From the NCBI GenBank assembly GCA_007922225.1, contig ML679966.1, positions 54,866,742-54,930,741 on the forward strand: DNA of 64,000 nt. The letters are read 5' to 3'. This DNA is from Emydura subglobosa (Eukaryota > Chordata > Testudines > Chelidae). Made by a program: the position numbers and the translations under genes. Shown piece by piece: positions 46,572 through 58,559 of the stretch (position 1 is the stretch's first letter; each line of letters begins with the position of its first letter). The notes under the pieces are model-generated. The model ran no database searches. It was not told the DNA's origin and worked only from the letters and a program-made list of their open reading frames with translations.

Positions 46572-47180
46572 ATACCTATATGCTCATTCCCCACCAGGGT
46601 CGCTTGTAGTTGCAGCAATAATGAGCTTGAGAGGCAAGGTCAGCAAGGCCCCATCCCAAAGGCAAAGGACATGAAAAAATTGGACCTCTTCAAGAGAAAG
46701 GTGTACTTGTGGGGAGCTTCAACCTTGTATTGTGAACCAGCTGGCAGTGTTGAGTAAATACCGTTTTAATTCTTGAGGGTCTTGTCAAAGTTCTCAGAGT
46801 CTATACTGTCCAGGGTGGAATTCACAGCCCTGATAGAGGAAGGCAAGGTGGTTGCAAGGGGCTCACTTCAGGCGGCACTGGATGTGGCAGATGCTGCAGC
46901 TTGCACAATGTCATTAGCAGTAGCGATGCATCAGAGCTCATGTATGCAAGCCTCAGGCCTCCCACACGAGGTCCAGCAGATAGTCCAGAACCTTCCGTTT
47001 GAAGGTCTGGCGCTGTTCTCGGAGCAGACAAACTTGAAACTGCACAGCCTTAACGACTCTCAGGCCTCTTTAAAGTCCTTAGGACTCCAGCAACGCAAAG
47101 AGGCATTTCAGACCTCAACCACTATCTCGGTTCTACCAATCCCAACCCAGATAGGAGTATAATCTTAAAAGGGGCTTGAA
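46572..47180 (+). pseudogene. DIRS gag-like ORF, 3' part
   Basis: Continues the same gene in another frame, mainly 46773-47162: SRVEFTALIEEGKVVARGSL, QAALDVADAAACTMSLAV, then LPFEGLALFSEQTN. The same block, in the same order, appears in the other DIRS copy at 56385-56780 (QAILDVADASARIMASSVTM), which confirms the family within the window. Confidence 0.75.
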
Positions 47181-47489
47181 TTATAGGAAGATACCCTCTC
47201 AGCCTTCTACCAGTCAAGGCTCTGCTCCAACAAGACAATCCTCCAATCCCAAACAGAACTTTTGAGCATGCGGCTGAGGACAGCATACAAATTCAGGACT
47301 CAGATCCTTCACCCTTATTCTTTTTAGACCGGTTATCCCACTTCTACCATGCGTGGGTCCAAATCACATTGGATCATTGGGTGCTATGCACAGTAGAACT
47401 GGGATACTCTCTTCAATTCAGTTCCCTATCCTCCCCCTCCCTCCCGTCTCTCTTCAAGGACCCTTCTCAAGAGCAATTTCTAATCAAGA

Positions 47490-48018
47490 TGTATAGGTGC
47501 TCCTAAAGATAGGAGCAATGGAGGAGATTCCTTGGGAGCTAAGGAGCAAAGTGTTCTACTCCTGCTACTTCCTAATCCCAGAAGACAAATGTGGTCTCAG
47601 ACCCATTCTGTACTTTAAAGCTCAACAGATTCATGAGGAAGTTGTGGTTCTGCCTGGTCTCTTTAGCCTTGATTATTCCCTCCTTGGATCGGGGGGATTG
47701 GTATGCCACCCTTAACTTGAAGAATGCATATTTTCACATGTCAATCATTCCAAGTCACAAAAGATTTCTCTGGTTCATAGTCAACCAGACCCACTATTAG
47801 TTCATGGTACTTCTGCTTGACCTTTCTACGGCTTCTTGAGTGTTTACTAGGTGTATGGTGGTCATCTCTGCATTCCTGAGAAAGGAGGAGGTACAAGTCT
47901 ATCAGTACATAGACGACTGGTTGATCAAAGGTCACACCAAGATGCAGGTGGAAGAAGGCGTAAAATTGATATGGTCAACCTTCACCGAGTTGGGTCTCCT
48001 GGTCAATGTGTAGAAGTA
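47490..48018 (+). pseudogene. DIRS reverse transcriptase, partial
   Basis: RT motifs are spread over three frames: LKIGAMEEIPWELRSKVFYS CYFLIPED (47500-47585), a decayed LRPILYFKA, DWYATLNLKNAYFHMSI (47697-47750), and EVQVYQYIDDWLIKGHT (47889-47940). The catalytic box YIDD at 47906-47917 is intact, but the earlier Asp-containing box reads TLNLKNAYFH instead of the usual ALDLxDAYFH, losing an essential Asp. The copy stops near 48018; RNase H and recombinase are absent. Confidence 0.85.
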
Positions 48019-50719
48019 TCTTTTACACATTTATAGGTATGAAGCATGTTGAAATAGAAGAAAGGTAAAAGAGGAAGTTACTTCACAACTTAGCAATAGT
48101 TTGTGGTTAAGTTTAGCTGGTTAGTTCTTATAATTACTGAACTTCCATTGTCTTTGTATGAAACACAGCATCTGTTCTTTGGCATGTTTTAAAGGCTTAG
48201 GCCTAAATTTTATGCCAAGATTCTGATGTGGATGTTAGTCGCATTGTTGTTGTTAATAAGCTCCTTACTTTATGTATTGTCATTAGTGCTCAACAAGTAT
48301 GAAAATCAGAAGCTAATCCACTAGAGGGGATAAGGTTATAAAAATGTGATGGCCTTAAAAAGGAATATTACAGTACTCATGCTCTGTGCCAATTTGAAAA
48401 GTAATTTACAGGTCTTTTTCAGAATTGTATATTATTTTTCATGATCTTATTATCCTGTACACCCCATGGTCATGACTCATAGTTTAAGGGAATTCTGTTG
48501 TAATATGTTAATGATGGGCTTCTATTTGCACAAGCCATTGAGGCCATGTGTCCCCTTTGTTAGATGAAAGCCTAACAGAGTGCATCATTTTTACGCTAAT
48601 TAAAGGCCATTGGTATAAAGCATAATACAATACTGAAATAATAATCTGAATTCCAAGTATTAGACTACTGTGATGTCATTGTACTTTTTTTCTGCTATCT
48701 AGCTAGGTAGGTTTTTATTAAATTGCTGTATAGTTCACACATGCCCCCGAAACCGTCTTTTTTTAATTTTTGTTAAGGCTTTTATGCAGGCTCTTATGGT
48801 GCAAAATATTGACCATCTTGTAACTGATCTGGCAAGTAATAACAGAGCCTTTCCTGTGTTACTGCATAAGATAAATACACCAATTTGTGTAGATCTGTTA
48901 ACCTTTTCAGAGTTTTATTATGACAAAAGTTATCCCTGTTCTCTAAATAGCTGTAAACCTAGTATGAAAGGCAACTGCCCTTCTATACTAGCTGTGGAAT
49001 AAATGATTGTGAGGTATATCTGATTTGGCTCCTTGCTTTCAAAGCTTTGTTTCCCAACAATTATGACGTTAACTTTCGAAAGTAAATAATTTATAATAAA
49101 AATGGGATGGAAAATGGATGTGTGTAAATTAGTTCTCATTTTGAGAGAGACTCTGCCTGCAGCAGAAGCACATGTATTTACTTTATTTATGTATATAAAG
49201 AGTATGAGCAATTCGTTAATACTTCAGCTCAAACTGGCCCATAGAACCTGTTCTGTGCCACTCACTACCTGTAGCTTCTTGACCTTGTACTTCATGACCA
49301 AATTTTTATTAAGCAGAGCTATTGGTTCTCTACATTGAAAGTAAAAGTGTTTTTTCCTAATCTTGCCGCTGAAGCATGAGGTGTAGTACTCTTCAGAGTC
49401 AAATGCTCCAGCTGAACCAGACATAATTGTTTGGACTGTTTTGTTGCCACAGAAATCTGGAGGAGGTTTAGATCAGTTCTGGGTGATATCACATTTTGTG
49501 ATACTATAATATTTTGAGATTCACACAAGCCAGTAAGGGGATCATCACCGTCTGCCTTGTAACTCTGGGTGTCTTGTGGCTGTGCAGCTTTGGTCCAAAG
49601 CTCTCTTATCCCAATGGCCCACAAGCCTCACCCTCACTTTACTCAATCTGTTTACTCCTTGCTGATCTTAGTGTATACTTCCATTTCTGAATTCGCTCCA
49701 GAATCATCCTACTGCAGGGACCAGACCCTCTCATTGAACCCTCACAGAGAAAGTGTAGGTTCACTGCCTTTACAGAGACAGTAAAGCACTCAAACCTGTT
49801 AGCTTTCTACAAGCACACGCTTTACTGAACCTACATGGCACTGATGATTTATAATGAAAGCAAAACAGAAGAATCACGTATTTGAGTGGTATCAATTAAA
49901 GGGATAAAGGTAGAAATGGTTACAAGCAAACAAATGTGAAAACAAGCATCTAAAAGACTAATATTTTGTCTATGCTACAAAGTTAAGTTGATGTAAGGTT
50001 CCTTTTATTATGTGCTATGTTGTGTGCTCTTTTTTTTTTTTTTTTAAAGTTCATAGTAATTTACCTTGAAAATATGCACTTTTTACATTCTGTGCAAGTT
50101 TGAGTTCCAAAGCTCATAGGGACTGAGAGAGGTAACCTAAGGTCCCCAGCTGGTGCAGGGATCTTGGTTTTGCAAAATACTCTCTCTTCTCCTCCTGACA
50201 AGACCTACTCATCAACAATGCCTCATCTCTCCCTTCGTTGAACAGGAGGGGGGAAAAAAGGAAGTACTTTTTCCAACTGCATTCTAACTTGCATCTTCAT
50301 GCTCATTTCCCTTCTACAGACTTTTTAGGTTTTTTAGTGACCCTCCCTACTGGATACAGTTGCAGTTTTCTCTTTGTAATTAATCACAGCTGTTTTCCTG
50401 TAGCAATGAACTTACTACTTAGAGAACATTTCAGATGGGATCTTTTTCTTGAGGGAATCCAGAGTGGTGCTATATAGGCATATGTTTGAGGAAATATCTC
50501 AGGCTCATTTTTACAATACATAAAGACTACTGTCTATTTCCAAATAAGTGGTAAGAGTAGTGGCAAATTCAAAAGAACCCAAAATCTAATAGAAAATTTC
50601 CTAGTCTGCTTTTGCACAGGTGTTAAATATATGGAGCTTTGAGGATTACAAAAAATAAATAAAACAGATTCCAAGTAAAATATTCAGGCTTTGTAAACTC
50701 AAACAGACACTAGGGCAAG
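48019..50719. other. No recognised gene or repeat family
   Basis: AT-rich DNA with a T run at 50031-50044. The region 49550-49900 has some resemblance to an antisense LTR (tail-like GCACACGCTTTACTGAACC), but no borders are visible. Confidence 0.35.
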
Positions 50720-51100
50720 ACTGAAAAGTGGTTACCTGCAATTGATGTGTCCTTATCTTTTATCATTTTCCTGTGAGTTAATTTGAGAACATAGTGATTG
50801 TCTGGTTTCACCTATATAGTTGCTATTGGGGTATTTAGCTCACTGAATGAGGTACACCATATGTTGTGATAAGCATGTATAGGACCAGGGATTTTGAAAG
50901 GTGTGTTGTGAAGGGTGTGGCTCATTGTAGCAGTGGAGATATGCCTGCAGGTTTTCCATCAGTTGTTTTGGCAGGGTCTAGTACTGCTTTGAGTAGGTGT
51001 GTCTGGTCTTTGGTCAGCTTGCTTCTGATGATGAGCTTGGATAGGGTGGGGGTTGGTTTGAAGTCCAGAAGCAGGGGTTCAGGTAAAATTTCCTGAATGA
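50720..51100 (-). mobile_element. Penelope-like element, inverted 5' segment with GIY-YIG domain
   Basis: Read on the minus strand from 51100 down: LPEPLLLDFKPTPTLSKLII, the post-RT linker of Penelope-like elements (..RPPNLxxLLVRSKL..), then a Cys-poor decayed stretch. A further minus frame through 50840-50720 ends with RKMIKDKDTSIAGNHFSV, the end of the GIY-YIG endonuclease core as found in Penelope-like elements. The GIY-YIG N-terminal strand is decayed. The segment is followed directly by the remainder of the same protein in the opposite orientation. Confidence 0.65.
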
Positions 51101-51460
51101 CCAATTTTCACAAAGTGATCACTATATATCTAACCTCTCAGTCCTTGTCCTCAAAGGAAACCTGCACAACACATTCAAAAGATGAGCCTGAGAGCTTAAA
51201 TTCATAACTTTGCTAGACACTATCATGAACTGAACAGGCACACTGGATTTATGGTTTATTACAACAATTTATAACCTAACAACTCCCCCCACCCCTTCAG
51301 CTGCTTTCCCCCTTCCTTTGCTCCCTATGCCTGGAGGAGTGTTAAGGGGCCACTTCACCTTGAATGATTCCTTGAACTGTGTGTTAACTGCTTATGCTAA
51401 ACAATCTGTTCCATCTTGTATTTAACTATGACACTCTGAAGACCAGATCTGTGTATGCAG
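51101..51460 (+). mobile_element. Penelope-like element, sense 3' segment
   Basis: Continues where the inverted segment stops: QFSQSDHYISNLSVLVLKGN, LHNTFKR.A.ELKFITLLDT, then the GFMxYYNN-like end and 3' UTR (GGGGCCACTTCACCTTGAAT; ACAATCTGTTCCATCTTGTA). Several stops. The two segments together give the C-terminal GIY-YIG part of one element, split by an inversion. Confidence 0.7.
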
Positions 51461-53494
51461 GGAGACTCTCTCTCTTTCCTGCTAAGCCTTTTAAGGCCTG
51501 AGTTTGGTAGGATTCTAAACAATGTTGGCATCTTCTCAGCTGGTAATTCTTTCTTATGAGCTCTGGACAATTGACTTAGAACATTCTCAACAGCATTTTG
51601 TTAGACAAGGGTACGTACATACTTCAATGGATGAAGCAGAAGGCCTGAAAGAGTTAGGGAACCATAAAAAAGGCTTATTCCATGAAGTTGTGTGAGCTGA
51701 ACCATACAAATTCTTCATTCAGCTATTTAAATATATATCACTATAGTCTTTACTGGATTTGTCCCAGTTGTACAATATTGTATGCACACTAGAGAATTAT
51801 TAGACTCCCTCTTAAATGCAACCGAGTCAAGGAAACATTTCCTCCCCACCTTTTCTTAGTGTTTTCCCATCCTTCCATCTGAGCTCAAAGTGAAATTCAT
51901 CTGGCGAGTGAGACAGAGAAACAATGTAGATTAAAGTCCCTCAGAATATTAACACTAATCCCTTCACAACAAAACTGTAGACGTTTATGCGTTTGTTGAC
52001 ATCAGACCACATAGGTGAGACACAATTTTGAACTTCTATCTTGATCTGTAAAGATTTTTGGTTTTGTTCTTGAAAAGGTATTTCATTTCACCTTTTAACA
52101 TTGACTTTCTGAGGGATAGATATTCTGCTTAATGATTTTTATACTTTCATTTATGTCCATGCTACTTTTACAGATTAAGGGATATATATGTGAATTTACA
52201 TGCATCTTGGTATTAGGAAGTGTGGTTGAAAATTGCTTCTGCTTTCACATAAATTAGGCGGGTCCTCCCCCATTGTGTCTAAGACGCAAAAATTCCAGAT
52301 TCTGTTTTGGTCAGTGTTGGAAAGGCATTTAAAATGGATTTTTTTTTTTTTAAAAGGAGGACATTTGAATACTTTTCTGTATATTTAGACATTATAAAGT
52401 TGCTTCCAAAATTTAAAAGAATGTTTCAACTTGATTTTTATTTATAAAATTTACTAATGGAGAATCTTTAAATAACATTAAATAATTCTGTGGGATGTAG
52501 CCAGCTCCTCCTGTGCATTCTGCCTTGTTGAAGGGTGTGTGCAGAGAAAAGAATGACCTCACTTCCCTGACAGCTTTTGGTGTGCGATGTGTTCTCCAGG
52601 GGAGTAAGGGAGTCTGTTACCCATAGTGCAGAATTATAATTTTGTCTGGTCTCTACACAGGCTGGATGAAAGGAAAGCTCTTTGTAGCCTTATTCTGGTT
52701 TTAAAATCTCTGGTAATCCAGTTTAACCTCATACATGACACACACGTTGCACTTCAAGAAATAATTTCTGCATCAAAGCCATAATTTCCTTCCCCCAGTT
52801 CTATACCTATATAAACACCAGGCAAAATCTAGTCCCCTTAGATTGTGACCTAAAGACTTGAGGTCATTTAGCACGTTTTTGGGACTATGTTCTTTCCACT
52901 CATGATTTAATACTAATATGATTGGCGTTAGATGGGTTTGTGTTCATTTTCTTTTTCTAGTATTAGCAGGTAGATAGTTTTGTGTAAGGTAGGATGAGCG
53001 TCTTATATGTATTTTAATTTTTTAAGTGGTCACCGATAGGTAGTTTTTATGAATCTAAATCAATCAGTAAATTTAGCTCTTTAGATTACCCTTTGTCACT
53101 AGCAAGAATAAACCGAAGTAATTAGAGGTCCAGTGAACTCACTGCTGTACCTGCCTGGATCCCTACAACCTTTACTAGGGTTCTGCAGATGCACTGCAGT
53201 GTCTTTGTGCAGTGAGCTATAAGTTCAGGTCATGATAACCTATATAACATTTTGCACTCTCCATTGTTAAGTAGCTCCTTCTAGAAATCTATCTTCTGAC
53301 CAGTCCCCGTTTTCATGGAGTTAAATGTTTTATGCATGTTACTGAAAATTTAGAACCCTCATAATTTCAATAGAGAAGAAATCTATATCTAGGCATCACT
53401 TGAAGGGGGGGGGGGGACCCTTTTAAATACAGATTAAATATAGATTACTGGGAACAGAAGTTACAGTTAAAGATTTCATGTGTCCTTGCTGCTA
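51461..53494. other. No recognised gene or repeat family
   Basis: AT-rich DNA; poly-T at 52339-52350 and a 12-nt G run at 53405-53416. No gene or repeat recognised. Confidence 0.4.
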
Positions 53495-53700
53495 CTGTGA
53501 ATAGATGTAGCAGTATATTCTATGTGGGTGGTTGTGCCCTGGGCACTGAAGCTGGAGAACTTTGCCTAGTGGTGTCTGTAGCAATGACACTCATGCCCTA
53601 TAGCCGTAGCCCCTCCCCTGGCTATATAAAGATGTCATCACCCTGCCACCCTCAGTTCCTTCTCACTCCTGGTTTGAGTTCTGTGTGAAGTCTTCACCTC
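53495..53700 (+). repeat. DIRS left inverted terminal repeat
   Basis: It matches the reverse complement of 58660-58870. Examples: GGAGAACTTTGCCTAG (53554-53569) against CTAGGTAAAGTTCTCC (58772-58787); GCCGTAGCCCCTCCCCT (53603-53619) against AGGAGAGGGGCTACAGCCGC (58721-58740). It carries a TATA-like CTATATAAA at 53622-53630, suitable as the element promoter. Outer border approximate. Confidence 0.85.
53622..53630 (+). promoter_or_regulatory. TATA-like box in the DIRS left repeat
   Basis: CTATATAAA lies inside the terminal repeat, at a place where the right copy reads CTGTATAAG in reverse. Inferred promoter of the element; no activity is implied for this decayed copy. Confidence 0.45.
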
Positions 53701-53819
53701 ACACTTTTTGTCTTTATTTGAGAACTTTTTCTTGTATATAGGAATAGTAATACCTTAGGTTTAGTTAAGTGTTAGTTTAGTGTTAGCTACACTAGTTTGC
53801 TGCTGTGTGTGATGTCCTA

Positions 53820-53965
53820 ATCAAGGTTCAAGCATTCCCCATCATGTAGTGGGGCCATCCCAACCACCCCCACACAAGGTGCTTGTTGTGCCTTGGTGAG
53901 GGACACATTGAAGAGTGGCGTTCCATTTGCAAGTTGTTCACAAGCGGGATCCAGGTGACGAGAGA
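53820..53965 (+). pseudogene. DIRS gag-like ORF, N-terminal piece
   Basis: One frame reads CLGEGHIEEWRSICKLFTSG, the Cys-containing start of turtle DIRS gag (CLG..H....C..C..F), and runs to the LTR insertion point. Joining across the LTR gives an open continuation (see the LTR entry). Confidence 0.6.
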
Positions 53966-54849
53966 TGTAGTCAAGAGTAAAAGATACTAAGTATATTTAA
54001 GGTATAGAGGTGAAATATAAGTATTCATGTTATAACGATGTCTATAGGTTGAGGCCTGTAAGATTTCAGCTTAGCCATATTAGGCCTCAGGAGGTTTGAT
54101 ATAAGTAGGTGACCCAGGGATAATTCAGTACCAATAGAGTTATAAGATTACTGTAAAGAATGTGCCAGTGGGTGATGTTTGGGAAAATATGCTATAATGT
54201 ACCTGTCTAGACCGCAAGACAGCTGGTTGTAACATCATGAGAAATTCTGCCATCACCGTAGGTTACCCTTGGGTCTTGTTTATGTAGATGCATAATATGA
54301 GTAAGGAGAACTAAGAGGAAGGCCAATGAGAAATGGGGCACCCCTAGATTAGTGGGGTGTGAAAGTATGGATAGGGAGAAAAGGGTTGGAACCCTTATGC
54401 ATATGTATGAGACTTAGTGGGTGTAAGCATGACTCAGAAAAAAGGTGTTAGGTGGTCAGTGTGTGATGGAGAACAAAGGGGGAGAGGTTAGGATGACAAC
54501 CACTGGTGCTGGTGGTGGTGGTGGTGATGATGAGGAAGATCGTGAATGACACTCCATGAGGCCCTAGCAGGAGACGTGAGATGTAAATGATGGCAATCAG
54601 AGAACTAAACACTTTGCACTATATCTCTATCTGCTATTGTTTATTAGTATTTGTGGCACTGTTTATCTGCTTAGTGAATGTTAATGAAGGGACTTGTAAT
54701 AAATTGAAATTTTCTCATATTTATCTCTTTTTCTAATACTAATATTCCTGATGCTGTAGCCCTCAGGAGACCAAACTTTTATTGACCATTGCTGTCTGAG
54801 ATTAATCAATAATTTATATTTAATCAATCAATCCATCAATAAGGCTACA
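53966..54849 (+). mobile_element. Solo LTR, about 884 bp, inserted in DIRS gag
   Basis: Starts TGTAGTCAAG and ends GGCTACA (TG...CA). Flanked by GAGA (53962-53965) and GAGA (54850-54853); if the terminal A is shared, the duplication is AGAGA. Deleting the LTR and one flank leaves GGTGACGAGAGACTTGTGAT, open in one frame as GDERLVIEAAPS, so the insertion split a gag frame. AATAAA at 54698-54703 supports plus orientation. A (GGT)n run sits at 54509-54524. No internal proviral genes. Confidence 0.8.
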
Positions 54850-54853
54850 GAGA

Positions 54854-56780
54854 CTTGTGATTGAAGCAGCACCTTCTGGAACAGGCCATGAGGCCCACTT
54901 CCACACTGAAGCCCTTATCTGATTGGTGGGTTGCCTTTGGACCTGGATAGTGATGCTGCTCCACATTCAGGTCTGGTGTTTCCCCAAGAGGGAGGGAGGA
55001 AGGAAGATGTCCCATAAAACAAACTGGGACCATTCCAGGGCTATGGGAGACTCCTCCTCCTCTTTGAAGACGAGTGCTGACTGTTACTGTACTCTCTCTC
55101 CAGCACCAGGGCTAGAGCAGGTCTATCCAACTGCTCCTTGGTGTTGAGCTGAGAGCAGTGAGGCCCGTACAGTTAACTCTAGTTCTGGCTTTGGGGCACC
55201 TATTAAGTCTGGTATGGATGACAACAAGACCAATGATAATGGTCTTTATGCCAGTGGCATAACAGGAGGCATCAGACTTGCTTTGCCTTTCAATCCTGAA
55301 TTCTCCAGTGATTCAGGAGTTCTCCGGTGCTATGGTATCTACCGGCTCACCCTCCATTGTGCCCATGGCACCTTCTGGCCATGTCACAGAGCTGTTGGGT
55401 TCATCAGCTCTGCTGCTTGAACACCTTGGGCCTCAGACTGTGGAGTTGAGGCTAGGACTGGCACCAGAGGCCCTTCTTTATGCTGGGGGATCCTTTGGCA
55501 CAGTCATTTTCTTGGTGGCAGATCCCATCAGTCAGTTTGGTACTGGTCTTGGTGCCAGCGCCTTCCCTAGTAGCAGGTGGGTGTGTTTCTCATTTGGTGA
55601 CAATTCCCCCACTCCTCTTTGACACCAATGCCATCTCCTTATTGGGCTTCATATTAATCTGACAGTTTTCCCCATTGGGGCCGGCTGCCCCATTGTTATC
55701 ACTGCAGAATCTCTGGGGTTCTTCAAGATACAGTTCAGGGTCATCCTCCCTCACCTCACTGGATAGGTACCAGAAATCAACCTTGAATCACTATTAGTAC
55801 CAAGATAGACAACTGTTCCATAGTTGAGGCTCTTGGCTCAGGACCTACAGGCCACCAATGCCTTATTTGTATGCCCAGTGGCCTCCTTGAAATACCAGGG
55901 ATGCTCCTTGGTCCCTGAGGTCCTGCTCTTCAACTTACTCCAGAGCAAGATCACTGGTCCCTATGGTGGCTCCCATAACTGCTGCGTCTGTTTCCTCTGG
56001 TCCTACGGGGCTCTTCTGACCAGATCCTGTGGTTCAAGAACAGGATCCATCGTTAGCACAACAAACCACCTTCTTGTCTTCCCCAAATGATTTTACCATG
56101 CTGGAAGCTTCCTCTATCTTGGTGCCCAAGGACTTGAAGACATATCGGGCCCTCCTCAGGTATCCTTGGATATCCAGCTGGAATACGCACAAACTGCTGT
56201 GTATTCTCCAACCGTCAGCTCCAGGGAGATTAGCTCTCCTGATAAATGAGGCTTTCTGGGATCCTGAAAAAGGTCCTCTGGACTACCCCAACTTTATTGC
56301 CTCTGACAGCGAAGCATTCAGAGAATCAGTACTTTGTATCCACACAAGGGTTTCTGTTCCCACCCAGCCCCTAACTAACTCCCGGTGGTGACTGCAGCAA
56401 ATGCCAAGGCTCAGCAGGGAAGGTATAAATTGACCCCCAAAGATGGCGAGTTCAAAAAAATGGACTTAATGGGGAAACAGATTTATACCTCTATTTCCCT
56501 GAAGATGCTCATCGTGAACCAGCAGGCATTGTTCTCCAAATATCACTTTGTTAGTTGGTCAGCCAGGTTTAAGTTCATGGACAAGTTGCCAGAAGCCTCC
56601 AGACAAGGATTCAAGGTTTTCATTTTGGAGGCCTGTTTGGTGGACAAAACTTCATTGCAGGCGATCCTGGATGTGGCGGATGCCTCAGCCAGGATTATGG
56701 CATCATCTGTAACCATGAGGAGGGCCTTATGGCTTCAGAACTCAAGCACTGTGACCAGTGAGTGTGTCGCAGACCATTGA
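54854..56780 (+). pseudogene. DIRS gag-like ORF, remainder
   Basis: Fragments in several frames. The best are 56029-56391, with SSILVPKDLKTYRALLR and GRLALLINEAFWDPEKGPLD, and 56385-56780, with GKQIYTSISLKMLIVNQQAL and LQAILDVADASARIMASSVT. The last block is parallel to 46848-46920 in the other DIRS copy, fixing the gene identity. The region between 54860 and 56020 is Ser/Pro-rich and poorly conserved, typical of the variable gag N-terminus. Dead by frameshifts and stops. Confidence 0.7.
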
Positions 56781-57209
56781 GAATTTGATGGCCAGGTTTT
56801 GTTTCAGAAAAGACCGATGAAACTTTGCACTCATTTAAAGACTTCTGAGTTACTGTATGTGCTTTAGGAGTGTGTGCCTGACAGTCCTCCCTTCCTGTGC
56901 AGCAGCAGGACTACACCAGAAAGAACCATAGATTCCAAAGGTGGAGGTCCTGTGATTCTGGGTTTAGCCAGTTCCCCCTGTTCCCCAGCCCACCTCCTTG
57001 GCATCACGTAAGTGGCTGTTCTGATTCATGTGTCCAGAACAGTGATCCAATGGTAACCTCTGCTTCCCCATCCCTCTTGTTTGCGGACAGGCTGGCCTGC
57101 CTTTACAGTGGTTTGTGGCTAGACTTACAACAGGTAGCTGGTTCCTAAGCATCCTCTGATCAGGTTATGCTATACAATTCTTCTCTGTCCCCTCTCCCAA
57201 AACTTCACC

Positions 57210-57695
57210 TTGTCCCTTTTCAGTGAAGCCTGTCATGAGACACTGCTCCTTGAGCAGATTCAGTCTTTACTGGCCTTGGGGGCTGTAGAAGAGGTCTCCT
57301 TGCAGCATTGGGGACAGGGATTCTACTCCTGGTATTTCCTGGTTCCCAAGCCCATGCAAGGGATGAAACCTATTCTAGACCTTCACAATCTAAACGAATA
57401 CGTGAGATTTCAGATGATCACCCTGGCAACTATCCTCCCTGCCATTAACCACAATGGTTGGCTTGCTGCTCCAGGCCTTCAGGATGCTTATTTTCATGTG
57501 CTAATTCTCCTGAACTACCAGAGGTTTCTCCAGTTGGTTGTGGCAGACCGGATCTACATGGCCTGTCTTCCACCCACCCCATGGGTCTTGACCAAATGTG
57601 TGGTCATGGTGACCATATGCTTCAGGAAGAGGGGAATTCATATCTTCCCATATATGTACATTCTGTCATGTCCAGTTCCTACTGCACCTACTTAA
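57210..57695 (+). pseudogene. DIRS reverse transcriptase, one 161-codon frame, catalytic Asp lost
   Basis: Reads LEQIQSLLALGAVEEVSLQH, WGQGFYSWYFLVPKPMQG, KPILDLHNLNEYVRFQMITL, GWLAAPGLQDAYFHVLILLN and FPYMYIL. This is the standard DIRS RT order. Two catalytic sites are gone: the first box reads APGLQDAYFH in place of ALDLxDAYFH, and the expected FPYLDD-type box (57646-57666) reads FPYMYI. The frame is otherwise surprisingly open for an old copy. In DIRS the RT and RNase H lie in one ORF. Confidence 0.85.
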
Positions 57696-57959
57696 TCATC
57701 TGGGTCTCATCTGCCTAAACAGCAGGCAGTCAACATTGTTCCAACTAGTTCATTGGGCCCCTGATAGACTATGACTTTGAGAGCATTTCTGCTAAACTAG
57801 TGATTCCAGGTGATTTGTTCCTTATATCTGGAGCTGCAGTCCTAACCTCATCTACAGCCTGAATATGTCTGAGGTTGCTGGGCCAAATGACTGTATGCAC
57901 ACAGGTAGCCCAATATACCAGGTTGTCTTTGTCCTCTTCAAATGTAGCTGATGTTGGTC

Positions 57960-58410
57960 TATCATCTACACCCTCATCCCTTAGACAGACTGGTCTGACT
58001 TCCTCCACCGATGGTGGTGAACTGTTCAGGACAATGTGTGCCAGAGCATTTCCTTTGCTCTGTCTCCAGAATTACTGTCTTTGTTGCCTCCTTAATAGGT
58101 TGGGGAGTACATTTGCGGTCATTGAAGATTCCAGGTCTGCATTGGAATGGGAAGTTTCTCCATGTATTAACGTCCTGGACATTCATGCCATCTACAATGC
58201 TTGTCACAACCTTTCAAGAATACAGCAGGGGGCTCAGCGGTTCTCATACTCACAGTACCACTGCAATGTATTATGTGAACAGGCAGGGGGAGCGCATTCC
58301 CACGTGCTTTGTCAGGAGGCAATCAGGGTCTGGCAGTTTCACTGAGGAAAACATTTTCCCTGTGGCCGCTCACTTGTCTGAGATCCACAATCACCTGGCC
58401 GAGCACTGAA
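57960..58410 (+). pseudogene. DIRS RNase H domain, decayed
   Basis: Degrades the RNA strand during reverse transcription. The frame 58011-58409 reads SLIGWGVHLRSLKIPGLHWN, then STTAMYYVNRQGERIPTCFV and AAHLSEIHNHLAEH, matching DIRS RNase H (..DASxxGWGAHL..TDNTTAMYYINRQGG..). The initial TDAS Asp is not visible in this frame. The domain reaches within about 150 bp of the right terminal repeat. Confidence 0.8.
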
Positions 58411-58559
58411 GCCGGAATTTCTACTTGAATTGTGAGTGTTCTCTGAAGCCCTGGGTCCTGTGGTCCATCTTTGCTGTTTGGGAGTCATCCGTCGTGTCGT
58501 CTCCAAGACCCAACTATTATGAGTACTGCTTGCAGGTCACCCACACAGAATACACAGCT

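Noticed and set aside
49550..49900. Possible antisense LTR
   Set aside because: Resemblance is impressionistic; no TG/CA borders and no target duplication.
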